The notes: generated from the sequence alone by a model not told the origin. A stretch of DNA of 64,000 nt from Azorhizobium sp965227945 (GCA_965227945.1 CBDDGQ010000006.1:2728001-2792000), one strand, 5' to 3'; shown: positions 27,432 through 36,595, numbered from the stretch's first letter. Numbers and translations are program-made.

Positions 27432-28199
27432 TCAGGTGAGGGTGATGGCCGCCACCATCCGGCCGTAATCGGCTTCCTTGCGGTGGGTGGAGCGGCGGAA
27501 ACTGAAGAAGCGCGCGGGGTCGGCATAGGTGTCGAGGCCGAGGTCCTCCACCGCGCCGACCCCCGCTTCCGTGAGCCGGTGGGCGATGAAGCCGGGCAGA
27601 TCGAACAGCGCATGGTGCGGCCGGTCGGCGGGGGCGAAGAAGCGGGCGAAGGTGCGCTCTTCCGCCAGGAACCGGGCGATGAAATCCTCGCCCACCTCAT
27701 AGCTGGGCTGGCGGATCAGCGGCCCAATGGCGGCGCGGATATCGGCGCGCCGGGCACCGAGGCGCTCCATTTCCACGACGGTCGCCTCCACCACACCGCC
27801 GAAGGCGCCTTTCCAGCCGGCATGGGCTGCGGCGACCACCCGCGCCACCGGATCGGCAAACAGCACCGGGCCGCAATCGGCCACGGTGATGGTGGCGCCA
27901 AGTCCCGGCACCTGGGTTGCCACCGCATCCGCCTGCGGGGCATCGGCGCGGGACCAGGGCGTCTCCAGCGGGACGCAGATGGCGGAATGCACCTGCCAGC
28001 AGGCGACCAGCGCCTCTGGCGCGATGCCCAGGTCCCCGGCCATGCGGGCACGGTTTTCCAGCACATTCTCGGGCGCATCCTGGGAGCCCATGCCGCCATT
28101 CAGGCTGTCATAGAGTCCGGGGGACACGCCGCCCTGGCGGGTGAAGAAGGCGTGGCGGATGCCGGGCAGAGCGCCGAGCAGGCTGGATTCCACTTTCAT
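27432..28199 (-). CDS. pgeF: Peptidoglycan editing factor PgeF (laccase-domain protein)
   Basis: The 255-residue protein has the YfiH/PgeF fold with its zinc ligands and active-site elements in CWQVHSAICV, TVADCGPVLFADP and VAAAHAGWKGAFGG, plus the AIGPLIRQPSYEVGEDF segment. Members of this family were first annotated as polyphenol oxidases. Later work linked YfiH to removing wrongly incorporated residues from peptidoglycan precursors. It overlaps the upstream methyltransferase stop by 4 bp (ATGA), making it the third gene of lgt-methyltransferase-pgeF. Confidence 0.92.
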   Translation of the reverse strand: MKVESSLLGALPGIRHAFFTRQGGVSPGLYDSLNGGMGSQDAPENVLENRARMAGDLGIAPEALVACWQVHSAICVPLETPWSRADAPQADAVATQVPGLGATITVADCGPVLFADPVARVVAAAHAGWKGAFGGVVEATVVEMERLGARRADIRAAIGPLIRQPSYEVGEDFIARFLAEERTFARFFAPADRPHHALFDLPGFIAHRLTEAGVGAVEDLGLDTYADPARFFSFRRSTHRKEADYGRMVAAITLT

Positions 28200-29299
28200 C
28201 GGGTCACTTCCTCCTGCGGCGCGAAGCCGGGGGGCGGGCCGAGCCGGGCATCGCCCAGCGCCAAAACCTTGAAGAGGGCGCCCATCTGGCCCTCGCCGGT
28301 GCCGGCAAGACGAGCGGCGGCCGCATCGATGGCGGCCCGCTGGTCGGCATCGGCCGCTTGCTGGAGGCGCGCGGCGCGGGCGGACAGGCCCAGGCGGGAG
28401 AGAAACTCGCCCTGGGTCAGCGGCCCGAAGGCGCGGGCACCGGCCGCGCGCGCGCTGCGCGCCAGGGCGGCAAAATCCACATGGGCGGTGAGGTCGGCGG
28501 CGCCGGGGGTATCCAGCGGATCGACAAAGCGATGGTCCTTCATGGCCTGGAGCGTATCCCCGAAACCGGAGGCTGCATGCCCGTAATCAATCACCAGTGC
28601 GGCACCGCCCTGGGCGGCGATCCTGGCGCCCAGGCTGTGAAGGGCCCGATTGTCCAGCTGTTCCAGGATGGCCCCCGGCGCGGCCGGCGGCAGGTGCGCT
28701 GCCAAGGCCGCAACACCCGGCAACGGGTGGGGATCGAGCCCGAAGACCAGACGCCCGTGCGCATCCAGGCCCACCTGCCGCTCATGCCAGCCGTCGGCGG
28801 CGCGCACGAACTGGTCGATGGGCAAGGCATCGAAGAATTCGTTGGCGATCACCAGCGCGGGTCCCGGCGGCACCGCGTCCAGGGTGTCGTGCCAGGCGGG
28901 ATCATGGCCGGCGAGGGTTTCGCCTTGGCGGGCCCGCAGCACCGGGCTCATCTCCACCAGATGCAACCGGGCCGCCGCGCCAAAGGCTGGCACCAAGTGT
29001 GCGGCGCGCAGGGCATCGGCCATCAGGGTGCCGCGGCCGGGGCCAAGTTCCACCAGTTGGAACTCCGATGGCGCCCCCATCTGCTGCCAGGTGGCCACCG
29101 CCCACAGGCCGATCAATTCGCCGAACATCTGGCTGATCTCGGGAGCGGTGATGAAGTCGCCGCGGGCGCCCAGCGGGTCGCGGGTCATGTAGTAGCCGTG
29201 GCGGGGATGGCCGAGGCACAACGCCATGTAGCGCCCCACCGAGAGCGGCCCCTCGGCGGCGATGAGCGCTGCCAGTTCGGCGGCCAGCGGCGTCGTCAC
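28196..29299 (-). CDS. SAM-dependent methyltransferase of the MidA/NDUFAF7 family
   Basis: The start is GTG 29299, overlapping the lgt stop by 4 bp (GTGA), giving 367 residues. The opening RYMALCLGHPRHGYYMTRDPLG (shown in part: GHPRHGYYMTRDPLG), the SAM motif FQLVELGPGRGTLMADALR, and ANEFFDALPIDQFVR are diagnostic of COG1565. Mitochondrial members (NDUFAF7/MidA) methylate an arginine of a complex I subunit. The bacterial substrate is not established, though a complex I target is plausible. It is coupled to lgt before it and pgeF after it. Confidence 0.88.
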   Translation of the reverse strand: MTTPLAAELAALIAAEGPLSVGRYMALCLGHPRHGYYMTRDPLGARGDFITAPEISQMFGELIGLWAVATWQQMGAPSEFQLVELGPGRGTLMADALRAAHLVPAFGAAARLHLVEMSPVLRARQGETLAGHDPAWHDTLDAVPPGPALVIANEFFDALPIDQFVRAADGWHERQVGLDAHGRLVFGLDPHPLPGVAALAAHLPPAAPGAILEQLDNRALHSLGARIAAQGGAALVIDYGHAASGFGDTLQAMKDHRFVDPLDTPGAADLTAHVDFAALARSARAAGARAFGPLTQGEFLSRLGLSARAARLQQAADADQRAAIDAAAARLAGTGEGQMGALFKVLALGDARLGPPPGFAPQEEVTR

Positions 29300-30111
29300 G
29301 GGCGGGGACGGCGCAGCGCATAGGCCACCAGCCCGGCGCCGGCGATCACCAGCGGCAGCGACAGCAGCATGCCCATGGTGGTGCCGAAGGCCAGATAGCC
29401 CAGTTGCGGATCGGGCTCGCGGAAGAACTCGCCGAAAATCCGGCCGAAGCCATAACCCATGCCGAAGATGCCGGCCGCCAGGCCCGGCCGACGAAAGACG
29501 CCGAGACGCACCGCCACCAGCATGACGAGGAACAGCAGAAGGCCTTCCACGCCGGCCTCGTAGAGTTGGCTGGGATGGCGGGGGATATCGCCGCCGGTGG
29601 GGAAGATCACCGCCCAGGGCACGTCGGCGGGTCGGCCCCACAGTTCGCCATTGATGAAGTTCGCCAGCCGGCCGAAGAACAGACCCACGGGCGCCACCAC
29701 GCCGGCCACGTCCAGCAGCGAAAAGATCGGGATGCCGCGGGAGCGGGCGAACAGCACCAGAGCCACGATGGTGCCCGCCAGGCCGCCGTGGAACGACATC
29801 CCGCCGTGCCAGACCATCACGATTTCCGCCGGATGGGCGAGGAAGAAGGCCGGGTTGTAAAACAGCACGTAGCCCAGGCGCCCGCCGAGGATCACGCCGA
29901 AGGTGGACCAGAACAGCGCATCGTCCAGATCCGCCGGCTGCATGGGCGCGGTGCCGCCCCACAAAGCGGGCCGGCGCACCAGCGCGCGCGCCAGCTGCCA
30001 GCCGATGAGCAGCCCGGCGATATAGGCCAGCGCATACCAGCGGATGGCCAGCGGGCCGACGGCGAACAGGACCGGGTCGATGGCCGGGAAGGGCAAGGCG
30101 AACTGAATCAT
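29296..30111 (-). CDS. lgt: Prolipoprotein diacylglyceryl transferase
   Basis: The 271-residue inner-membrane enzyme transfers diacylglycerol from phosphatidylglycerol to the lipobox Cys of prolipoproteins. It has about seven hydrophobic segments and the Lgt signature GRLANFINGELWGRP (about 150-164), plus the YALAYIAGLLIGW and MVWHGGMSFHGGLAG segments. It is first in a tightly overlapped operon with a methyltransferase and pgeF. Lipoprotein clients in the window include the 26616-27320 product and the RND adaptor at 57741. Confidence 0.95.
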   Translation of the reverse strand: MIQFALPFPAIDPVLFAVGPLAIRWYALAYIAGLLIGWQLARALVRRPALWGGTAPMQPADLDDALFWSTFGVILGGRLGYVLFYNPAFFLAHPAEIVMVWHGGMSFHGGLAGTIVALVLFARSRGIPIFSLLDVAGVVAPVGLFFGRLANFINGELWGRPADVPWAVIFPTGGDIPRHPSQLYEAGVEGLLLFLVMLVAVRLGVFRRPGLAAGIFGMGYGFGRIFGEFFREPDPQLGYLAFGTTMGMLLSLPLVIAGAGLVAYALRRPRP

Positions 30112-30280
30112 CGGCGCTCCGGTGATCGCGGCGGACCGCGCAGGCAGGGCTCGGGCCAGCGCGCCCCGTGGCAGGACTGCGTCCTGTTCCCTTCTAGCGC
30201 CGGATCGGCGACGAATTCCTGAACGCGCCCGTCGCCGGGCGCAAGAGATTTACGCCGCCGCCGGAAACCCCAACCCAACG

Positions 30281-31279
30281 TCACCCCATGGCGGCGTCGT
30301 AATAGCTGGGGTCGTAATATTTCGCAGGGTCGGTGAGGGCGCGGGCGGGGATGCCATAGCGGCTGCGCAGGGCGAGCACGGTGCGCAGGCCCTCGCTGTC
30401 CACTTTGGCCTTGCGGAAGAAGCCGTGCACCGGATCCAGCAATTCCAGGGCGGTTTCCTGGGCGAGGCTCTCGCTCAGCTCCACATTGGCCCGCAGGATC
30501 GTGATCGCTTCGGCCCGGCTCTGCGGCGCATAGAGCCAGTCGATGGCGGCGCTATAGGCGCGGATGAAGCCCTGGACCAATGCGGGATTGGCCTGCGCCC
30601 ACGGCCGGCGGGCGGCGCCCACATTGCCCTGGTAGGGGCCGATGACGGTGACCGCATGGGACAATTGGCTCAGGCCCTCGCCGCGGGCGAGAATGTTGTA
30701 GGGGGCCGAGAGCAGGGTCGCGGCCTGCTTGCCTTCCAGCAGCGCGGTGTAGCGCTGCACCATGCCGCCCACCTTCTCGATGCGCAGGCTGTCTTCGGAG
30801 AAGCCATTGAGGCGCATCATCTCCAGCAGCACGAAGGCATAACCGGTGGTGCGGGCATCCACGGACAGAATGTGGCCCTCAAGGGCGGGAATGCTGTGGA
30901 TGCCGTCGGTGGCCACCAGACTGAGGAAGCCGCTATCGCTGCCCATGAAGGCGAAGAAGTCCGGCTGCGGGCCGATGGGCGCTTCGCCCTGGCCCTCCAC
31001 GTAGGCGACGATGTTGTCCACGGCGGTGATGGCGATCTCGAACGCGCCTTCCGCCAGTCCGGTCATCTGGGCGATGGAATTGGGCGTCGGCTGCAAGGTG
31101 ACGCGCATGCCCTCGGCGGCGAACAGGCCTTTGGCCTGCCCGACGAAGCTTGGCCAGTTGAAACCGCCGGGAAACACGTTGACGCGCACCTCCGGCAGAG
31201 CGGCGGATGAGGGGGCGGGAGCAGAGACGAGCGGGGACAGGGCAACCTCCGGGGATCGCGGCACATGGGCCGTTTGCAT
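30281..31279 (-). CDS. NMT1/SsuA-like substrate-binding protein, no signal peptide visible
   Basis: The 332-residue product resembles periplasmic binding proteins of nitrate/sulfonate/thiamine-precursor ABC importers: VNVFPGGFNWPSFVGQAKGLF, a FEIAITAVDNIVAYVEG loop and ALLEGKQAATLLSAPYNI. The N-terminus (MQTAHVPRSPEVALSPLV) has no hydrophobic core, and a TGA directly precedes the ATG at 31279, so no longer in-frame start exists. Either it is cytoplasmic, like the related THI5-type enzymes, or it is exported unusually. No ABC permease or ATPase genes are adjacent. The substrate is unknown. Confidence 0.7.
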   Translation of the reverse strand: MQTAHVPRSPEVALSPLVSAPAPSSAALPEVRVNVFPGGFNWPSFVGQAKGLFAAEGMRVTLQPTPNSIAQMTGLAEGAFEIAITAVDNIVAYVEGQGEAPIGPQPDFFAFMGSDSGFLSLVATDGIHSIPALEGHILSVDARTTGYAFVLLEMMRLNGFSEDSLRIEKVGGMVQRYTALLEGKQAATLLSAPYNILARGEGLSQLSHAVTVIGPYQGNVGAARRPWAQANPALVQGFIRAYSAAIDWLYAPQSRAEAITILRANVELSESLAQETALELLDPVHGFFRKAKVDSEGLRTVLALRSRYGIPARALTDPAKYYDPSYYDAAMG

Positions 31280-31569
31280 TCAATTTCGGGGCCACCCCCA
31301 AGGGGTCCCGAACGCTGCGGCCGAAGCCGTCGGATTGGTGGTCGTGTCGTCTCGCCGCCGTGCGAATCGTCATCGGGGCAATCGCAATATGTATACAAAA
31401 TATGCAACATTTCGCTGATTTGCACACAAAGTTATAAAGCCGTCCCCGCGTGGGCGCTTTGCCGCGGCCTTGCGCGGACGGGGGCCGCAGACCTTGCGGG
31501 GGATGCGCGCTATGCCCATTGTCTGTGGATGCGCGCGTGAGCGCACCCTGACCGGCGCGGAGGCCGACC

Positions 31570-31878
31570 ATGACCCAGACCACGGGCCGTCTGTTCGACG
31601 AAATGTCGCGTCTTGTGAACGATGCCGCGGGCGTTGCCCAAGGCGTACGCCGCGAGGCCGAAACCGTGATGCGCGCTCAGATGGAGCGCTTCCTGCGGGA
31701 CATGGATCTGGTCAAGCGGGAGGAATTCGAGGTGGTGAAGGACCTCGCCGCCGCCGCCCGTCTTGAGAATGAGCGCCTCGCCGCCCGACTCGCCGACCTG
31801 GAGGCCAAGATGGCCGCGTCGCACAGCAGCGACACCGGCTTCTCCGGAACCCCTGGCGCGGGTCCCGGGCCGGTCTGA
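31570..31878 (+). CDS. UbiK-like accessory factor (BMFP domain)
   Basis: The 102-residue protein has a helical N-terminal part (MTQTTGRLFDEMSRLVNDA) and a coiled-coil stretch MRAQMERFLRDMDLVKREEF to ADLEAKMA, typical of the BMFP/YqiC family, with a Gly/Ser tail. E. coli UbiK helps the ubiquinone synthesis complex and binds lipids as a trimer. The divergent binding-protein gene starts about 290 bp upstream. Confidence 0.8.
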   Translation: MTQTTGRLFDEMSRLVNDAAGVAQGVRREAETVMRAQMERFLRDMDLVKREEFEVVKDLAAAARLENERLAARLADLEAKMAASHSSDTGFSGTPGAGPGPV

Positions 31879-32138
31879 CCTGCAATCCCCGCGACAGGTC
31901 CATGACTACAATCTGTCGTAGCGGTGCAATGCAGCGCCGCGATATAGTGGGTTTACTGGCGATTCGTAGCCGGATCGTCGCGCGCTAGCGCGACGGGGCG
32001 CAGCCTCGCCAGGGCGCGTCGTCCCCATGGGGCGGCGGGGCCGCCGGTACGCTGCGTCGCGCAAATCCTGGCTGGCTTTGAGTGCCGTTCGTGCCGAGTT
32101 CGACCATTTCCGCGTCCCTCACACCGCGAGGTCGAGGC

Positions 32139-32639
32139 ATGTCTCTGATCGAAATCGAAACCGAAGCGTCGGCCAACCCCGTCGATTTGGTAGAACAGCT
32201 CGCCGCAGTGCGCGACTGGTCCTTCGAGCGTTCCGCCGAAGACGAGATCACCCTGTCCCTCAACAACCGCTGGACCGACTGCCACGTCTCTTTCCAATGG
32301 ATGGACGAGATCGAGGCCCTGCATCTGGCCTGCGCTTTCGATTTCAAGGTGCCCGACAGCCGCCGCAACGAGGTGCTGAAGCTCCTCGCCCTCATCAATG
32401 AACAGATGTGGCTTGGCCATTTCGACATCTGGCCGCAGGAAGGTGTGATCATGTTCCGGCATGCGTTGGTGCTGGCCGGCGGTGCCACCGCCAGCGATCG
32501 CCAGTGCGAAGCGATCCTCGATGCCGCCATGGATGCGGTGGATCGCTACTTCCCCGCGTTCCAGTTTGTGGTGTGGGCCGGCAAGGGCGCGCGGGAAGCC
32601 ATGGACTCCGCGCTTTTCGATACCGCCGGAGAAGCTTAA
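32139..32639 (+). CDS. YbjN-domain protein
   Basis: From ATG 32139 (MSLIEIETEASANPVDLVEQ) there are 166 residues. The YbjN fold is seen in WTDCHVSFQWMDEIEALHLA, FDFKVPDSRRNEVLKLLALI, MWLGHFDIWPQEGVIMFRHA and AAMDAVDRYFPAFQFVVWAG. YbjN-like proteins resemble type III secretion chaperones and, in enterics, affect motility and stress tolerance; no precise biochemical role is known. The gene precedes proC by 71 bp and is probably co-transcribed. Confidence 0.82.
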   Translation: MSLIEIETEASANPVDLVEQLAAVRDWSFERSAEDEITLSLNNRWTDCHVSFQWMDEIEALHLACAFDFKVPDSRRNEVLKLLALINEQMWLGHFDIWPQEGVIMFRHALVLAGGATASDRQCEAILDAAMDAVDRYFPAFQFVVWAGKGAREAMDSALFDTAGEA

Positions 32640-32710
32640 GACACTTGGACCCAATTCGTGAGGGCCGGGTCATGGCGACCCGGCTCCTCCCTTTGCGTGC
32701 AGGTGGGCCG

Positions 32711-33547
32711 ATGTCGCTGGACATATTGAAGCAGATGAAGGGTCCCGTGGTCCTGGTGGGCGCGGGCAAGATGGGCGGCGCGCTGCTGGACGGCTGGCTC
32801 GCTTTGGGCATCGATCCCGGCCAGTTGGTGGCGATCGACCCGAACCTGCCGGCCGAATTGGCCACGGCGCTGGCGGCCAAGGGCGTCTCCGCCAATCCCG
32901 CTTATGACACGCTGCCCCCCGCGGGCGTGCTGATTCTCGCCGTGAAGCCCCAGGTGGCGCCCGCGGTCATCGCCAGCGTGCGCGCTCTGGTGGGGCCGGA
33001 GACCGTGGTGGTCTCCATCATGGCCGGCCGCACCATCGGCTTCATGCAGGAAGCCCTGAGCCAGCGCACCGCCGTCATCCGCACCATTCCCAACACCCCG
33101 GCCGCCATTGGTCACGGCATCACCGTAGCGGTGGCCAATGCGGCGGTGACCCCGGCGCAGCGGGAGGCGGCCTCCGCCTTGCTGGGTGCCGTCGGGCCGG
33201 TGGAATGGGTGGAGGACGAAGCGCTGATGGATGTGGCCACCGCCGTCTCCGGCTCCGGCCCCGCTTACGTCTTTCTGTTGGCGGAAGCCCTGGGGCAGGC
33301 GGGCGCCGCCGCCGGCCTGCCGGCGGATCTGGCCGACCGGCTGGCGCGCGCCACCATTTCCGGCGCCGGCGCGCTGTTGGCGCAGTCCGGCATCGCGCCG
33401 GGCACCTTGCGCCAGAATGTGACCTCGCCCGGCGGCACCACCGCTGCGGCGCTGGCGGTGCTGATGGACGAGGCCACCGGCTTCGGGCCGCTGCTGACCC
33501 GCGCCGTCGCCGATGCCACCCGCCGCTCGCACGAACTGGCCGGCTGA
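32711..33547 (+). CDS. proC: Pyrroline-5-carboxylate reductase
   Basis: This 278-residue enzyme makes proline from pyrroline-5-carboxylate with NAD(P)H. It shows the Rossmann motif VVLVGAGKMGGALLDGW, VLILAVKPQVAP, VIRTIPNTPAAIGHG, TAVSGSGPAYVFLLAEAL and the C-terminal LRQNVTSPGGTTAAAL. ATG 32711 gives the family N-terminus. An ATG at 32672 is in frame with a possible ribosome-binding site and would add 13 residues. Confidence 0.95.
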   Translation: MSLDILKQMKGPVVLVGAGKMGGALLDGWLALGIDPGQLVAIDPNLPAELATALAAKGVSANPAYDTLPPAGVLILAVKPQVAPAVIASVRALVGPETVVVSIMAGRTIGFMQEALSQRTAVIRTIPNTPAAIGHGITVAVANAAVTPAQREAASALLGAVGPVEWVEDEALMDVATAVSGSGPAYVFLLAEALGQAGAAAGLPADLADRLARATISGAGALLAQSGIAPGTLRQNVTSPGGTTAAALAVLMDEATGFGPLLTRAVADATRRSHELAG

Positions 33548-33557
33548 GCCCGACCTT

Positions 33558-33581
33558 GTGGGGGCGGCACGTCGCCCCCAC
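33558..33581 (+). terminator. Hairpin after proC
   Basis: GTGGGGGCG and CGCCCCCAC form a perfect 9-bp stem (loop GCACGT) 11 bp after the proC stop. No T-run follows. It may cut or stabilise proC transcripts before the next gene. Confidence 0.5.
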
Positions 33582-33619
33582 CTGTCCTGCACGAGCCCGC
33601 AGATCGCCACGGAGGACGC

Positions 33620-34291
33620 ATGACGTCGGAAACCAGCCGTGATGCCGCCGTGCGCGCCTTTCTGGCGCTCCTGGAAGAGCAGCCCTACGAACGCATCGAC
33701 CTGCGCGAGGTGGGCGCGCGCTCCGGGGTCCCGCTCTCCGAGTTGCGGGTGGCCTTCGCATCCAAGCGGGACCTGCTCGCCGCTTTCTTCCGCAGCACTG
33801 ACCGGCAGGTGCTCGCTGCCAGCGCCGACCCTTCGGCGGCCGAACTGGCGGACGAGCCAGCACAGGAGCGCCTGTTCGAAGTGATGATGCGGCGCCTCGA
33901 TGCGCTGGAGCCGCATCGGGACGGCGTCCGTGCGCTCTTGGCCTCTGCCCGGCGCAATCCCCTCCTGGCGCTTACTTTGCTGGAACTGAGCGTGCGCTCC
34001 CAGACCTGGATGCTGGCGGCGGCCGGCCTTCCGTCCACCGGCCTTGCCGGCGCCACCCGCGCCCGCGGATTGGCGTTGCTGTTCGCCCGCATCCTCGATG
34101 TGTGGCTCAAGGACGAAGACCCCGGCCTTGCCCCCACCATGGCCGCCCTGGACCGGGAATTGGCCTCGGGCGCCAAGTTGCTGGGCATGCTGGACGACCT
34201 CGCCTATCTCGCCATCCCCTGGCGCACCCGCCGCCGCACGGCCGCGGCCGGCGATGCGGCACCGCTGGACGAGGCTGCGGCCTCCGGCTGA
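33620..34291 (+). CDS. TetR-like transcriptional regulator
   Basis: The 223-residue product follows a GGAGG ribosome-binding site. Its N-terminus fits a TetR helix-turn-helix: MTSETSRDAAVRAFLALLEE, then ERIDLREVGARSGVPLSELR with a KRDLLAAFFRS segment. The remaining helical domain (about 75-200) has no clear ligand signature. The C-terminus is basic and then acidic (RTRRRTAAAGDAAPLDEAAA). Its targets are unknown. The csaA-like gene follows 99 bp downstream. Confidence 0.7.
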   Translation: MTSETSRDAAVRAFLALLEEQPYERIDLREVGARSGVPLSELRVAFASKRDLLAAFFRSTDRQVLAASADPSAAELADEPAQERLFEVMMRRLDALEPHRDGVRALLASARRNPLLALTLLELSVRSQTWMLAAAGLPSTGLAGATRARGLALLFARILDVWLKDEDPGLAPTMAALDRELASGAKLLGMLDDLAYLAIPWRTRRRTAAAGDAAPLDEAAASG

Positions 34292-34390
34292 CGCTGTCCC
34301 CTTGACCGGATCGCCGCCGGCCGTCTCCCTCGGTGCAAGCCGAGTCGCGGGCCGCGAGCGGCGATGATTTGGCAGAAGGATCAGAGACCG

Positions 34391-34747
34391 ATGGCGGATG
34401 TAGGCACGGCCGGCTCAATCGGGATCGACGACTTCCTGAAAGTGGACGTGCGCGCGGGCACCATCGTAGCCGCCGAGCCGTTTCCCGAGGCGCGCAAGCC
34501 CGCCTACAAGCTGAGCATCGACTTCGGCCCACAGATCGGGGTCAAGCGCTCGTCGGCGCAGATCACCGAACACTATGCCCTGGATGAACTGGTGGGCCGG
34601 CAAGTGGCCGGGGTGGTCAATCTTCCGCCGCGGCGCATCGGCCCGTTCCTGTCGGAAGTGCTGACCCTCGGCTTCCCCGACGCCGCGGGCGCCGTCGTGC
34701 TGGTGACGCCGGCCACCGGCGTCCCCAATGGCGCGCGCCTGTTCTGA
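34391..34747 (+). CDS. csaA: CsaA-like tRNA-binding/chaperone protein
   Basis: The frame from ATG 34391 gives 118 residues with the OB-fold tRNA-binding domain: FLKVDVRAGTIVAAEPFPEA, YKLSIDFGPQIGVKRSSAQI, GVVNLPPRRIGPFLSEVLTL and the C-terminal VTPATGVPNGARLF. CsaA homologues bind tRNA-like structures and show chaperone activity linked to secretion in Bacillus. The role in this organism is not known. AAGGA lies about nine bases upstream; nine further codons upstream are in frame. Confidence 0.88.
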   Translation: MADVGTAGSIGIDDFLKVDVRAGTIVAAEPFPEARKPAYKLSIDFGPQIGVKRSSAQITEHYALDELVGRQVAGVVNLPPRRIGPFLSEVLTLGFPDAAGAVVLVTPATGVPNGARLF

Positions 34748-34751
34748 CGCC

Positions 34752-35210
34752 CTACAGAAGCTTGCGCATATAGACGCGGTCAAGCCCGTGCTCGGTTGCG
34801 CGATGGGTCTCCGCGTAGCCGTAACGGCCGTAGAGCGCGATATTCTCGGTCATGGCGGCGTTGGTGTAGAGGTGGATGGATCGATGCCCCGCCGCGCGGG
34901 CAACCGCATCGGCCACCTCCAGGAGGCGGCGCCCGAAGCCCTGCTTCTGGAAGTCCGGGCTAACGGCGATATTGTCCAGCAGGAGCGCATCCGGCTCGGG
35001 GATCAGGACCAGGAAGCCCGCGATCAGGCCTTCGACCTCCAGCACCCGGAGCAGCCCGCGGGCGGCCAGGTCCGCATAGTCCGCCACCATGGGCATGGGC
35101 GGGCGCCCGATGCGCGGGACATAGATGCTGTACGCGGCTTGGGCGATGGCCGTGACCGCGGGGACATCCGCGGCCGCAGCCAGCCGGACGACGGGGGCGG
35201 TCGATCTCAT
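34752..35210 (-). CDS. GNAT-family N-acetyltransferase
   Basis: The 152-residue protein has the GNAT fold: VVRLAAAADVPAVTAIAQAA, LLLDNIAVSPDFQKQGFGRR with the acetyl-CoA loop QKQGFGRRLLE, and LYTNAAMTENIALYGRYGYA. The substrate is unknown. Its ATG overlaps the stop of the sensor kinase by 4 bp (35207-35210), so it is translated with the two-component genes. This coupling hints that it may act on, or under, that regulatory system. Confidence 0.82.
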   Translation of the reverse strand: MRSTAPVVRLAAAADVPAVTAIAQAAYSIYVPRIGRPPMPMVADYADLAARGLLRVLEVEGLIAGFLVLIPEPDALLLDNIAVSPDFQKQGFGRRLLEVADAVARAAGHRSIHLYTNAAMTENIALYGRYGYAETHRATEHGLDRVYMRKLL

Positions 35211-36595
35211 ACCGGCAGCCGGATGGTGGCCCGCAGGCCGCCCAACGGACTATCCGCCAGGATCACGTCGCCGCCGTGGGCGCGGGCGATGTCGCGGGCG
35301 ATGGACAGGCCAAGGCCCGACCCGCCGGCATCCTGGTTGCGCGCATCATCCAGTCGCAGAAACGGGCGGAACACGTCCTCGCGCTTGTCCTCGGGAATGC
35401 CGGGGCCATCATCATCCACGGTGACGATCAGCCAGCGGGCATCGCGGGTGCCGGTGATCTCCAGCCGCTGGGCGTAGCGCACCGCATTGCCCACCAGATT
35501 GCCGATGCAGCGCTTCAGCGAATCCGCCTTCACCTGGACCAAGGGCGGGCCCATGAAGCTGGCGGTGGCCTGGGCGCCGGAGCGCTGGGCGCTGGCCCGC
35601 AGATCCTCCACCAATTGCGCCATGTCGGTCAGCGCCGTCTGTTCGCCGCCGTCGCCGCGGGCGAAGGCGAGGTACGCCTCCAGCATGCCTTGCAACTCGT
35701 CCACGTCCTTGCGCAGGGCGTCCACTTCCGGCCCCTCGGGCAGGAAGGCCAGCTCCAGCTTGAAGCGGGTGAGGATGGTGCGCATGTCGTGCGACACGCC
35801 CGCCAGCATGGCGGTGCGCTGCTCGATCTGGCGCTCGATGCGTCGCTTCATCTCCAGGAAGGCCACCGCCGCGCGCCGCACTTCGCGGGCGCCGCGCGGG
35901 CGGAAATTCTCCACGTCGCGGCCCTTGCCGAAGGCCTCGGCCGCATCGGCCAGATTCTCGATCGGCCGGATCTGGTTGCGCAGGAAAAGGATAGCCACCG
36001 CCAGCAGCACCAGGGACGTGCCCACCATCCACAACAGGAAGATGTGCGAGTTGGAGGCATAGGCAGCGTTGCGGCGGGCAAAGATGCGCAGCACCGCGTC
36101 CGGCATCTTCACCCGCACCTCGATGAGGTTCGAGCGTCCCACCGTGTCGATCCAATAGGGCTGCTTGATCCGCCGGCCGATTTCTCGCGACAGAGCGCTG
36201 TCGAGAATCGAGAAGAACGGGCGCGGGCCCTGGGCGGGCAGGGGATCCGGCGGCAGCACATCCACCGACAATTCCAGCGTCTGCCAGGCGATGCGCCGCA
36301 GATTGGCGGCGTCCTTGTCGTCCGGATAGGTGGCGTAGAGATCCACCACCGCGGCGATGTCCTGGCTCACTGCCGCGGAGAGGCGGCGGGTGACGGTGTT
36401 GTAGTGGCGCTCCATGAAGACGAAGGCGACCACCGACTGCAGGATCACCATGGGAATGACGATGATCAGCAGGGAGCGGGGAAACAGCCCCTTGGGCGTC
36501 ACCCGGTTGAACCAGGCGCCAAAGCGGGAATTGGTCTCGGTGCAGAATTCGCCCAGGCTGCGCAGTCCCGCCCGGCTGGCCTCCATCATGCTCAC
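35207..36595 (-). CDS. Sensor histidine kinase, EnvZ type
   Basis: The 462-residue kinase has transmembrane segments at about 40-62 and 184-206 flanking a periplasmic domain, then HAMP, the dimerisation domain with His269 in GVSHDMRTILTRFKL, and the ATPase with NLVGNAVRYA, TVDDDGPGIPEDKREDVF and GGSGLGLSIARDI. The usual Pro after the His (LRTPLTR) is Ile here. It pairs with the OmpR-type regulator whose stop overlaps its ATG by 4 bp. The stimulus is unknown. Confidence 0.9.
   Translation of the reverse strand: MSMMEASRAGLRSLGEFCTETNSRFGAWFNRVTPKGLFPRSLLIIVIPMVILQSVVAFVFMERHYNTVTRRLSAAVSQDIAAVVDLYATYPDDKDAANLRRIAWQTLELSVDVLPPDPLPAQGPRPFFSILDSALSREIGRRIKQPYWIDTVGRSNLIEVRVKMPDAVLRIFARRNAAYASNSHIFLLWMVGTSLVLLAVAILFLRNQIRPIENLADAAEAFGKGRDVENFRPRGAREVRRAAVAFLEMKRRIERQIEQRTAMLAGVSHDMRTILTRFKLELAFLPEGPEVDALRKDVDELQGMLEAYLAFARGDGGEQTALTDMAQLVEDLRASAQRSGAQATASFMGPPLVQVKADSLKRCIGNLVGNAVRYAQRLEITGTRDARWLIVTVDDDGPGIPEDKREDVFRPFLRLDDARNQDAGGSGLGLSIARDIARAHGGDVILADSPLGGLRATIRLPV

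Noticed and set aside
31977..31994. Hairpin GTCGCGC-GCTA-GCGCGAC before the ybjN-like gene
   Set aside because: It is short, with no T-run, and about 100 bp from the preceding stop. There is no support for a role.
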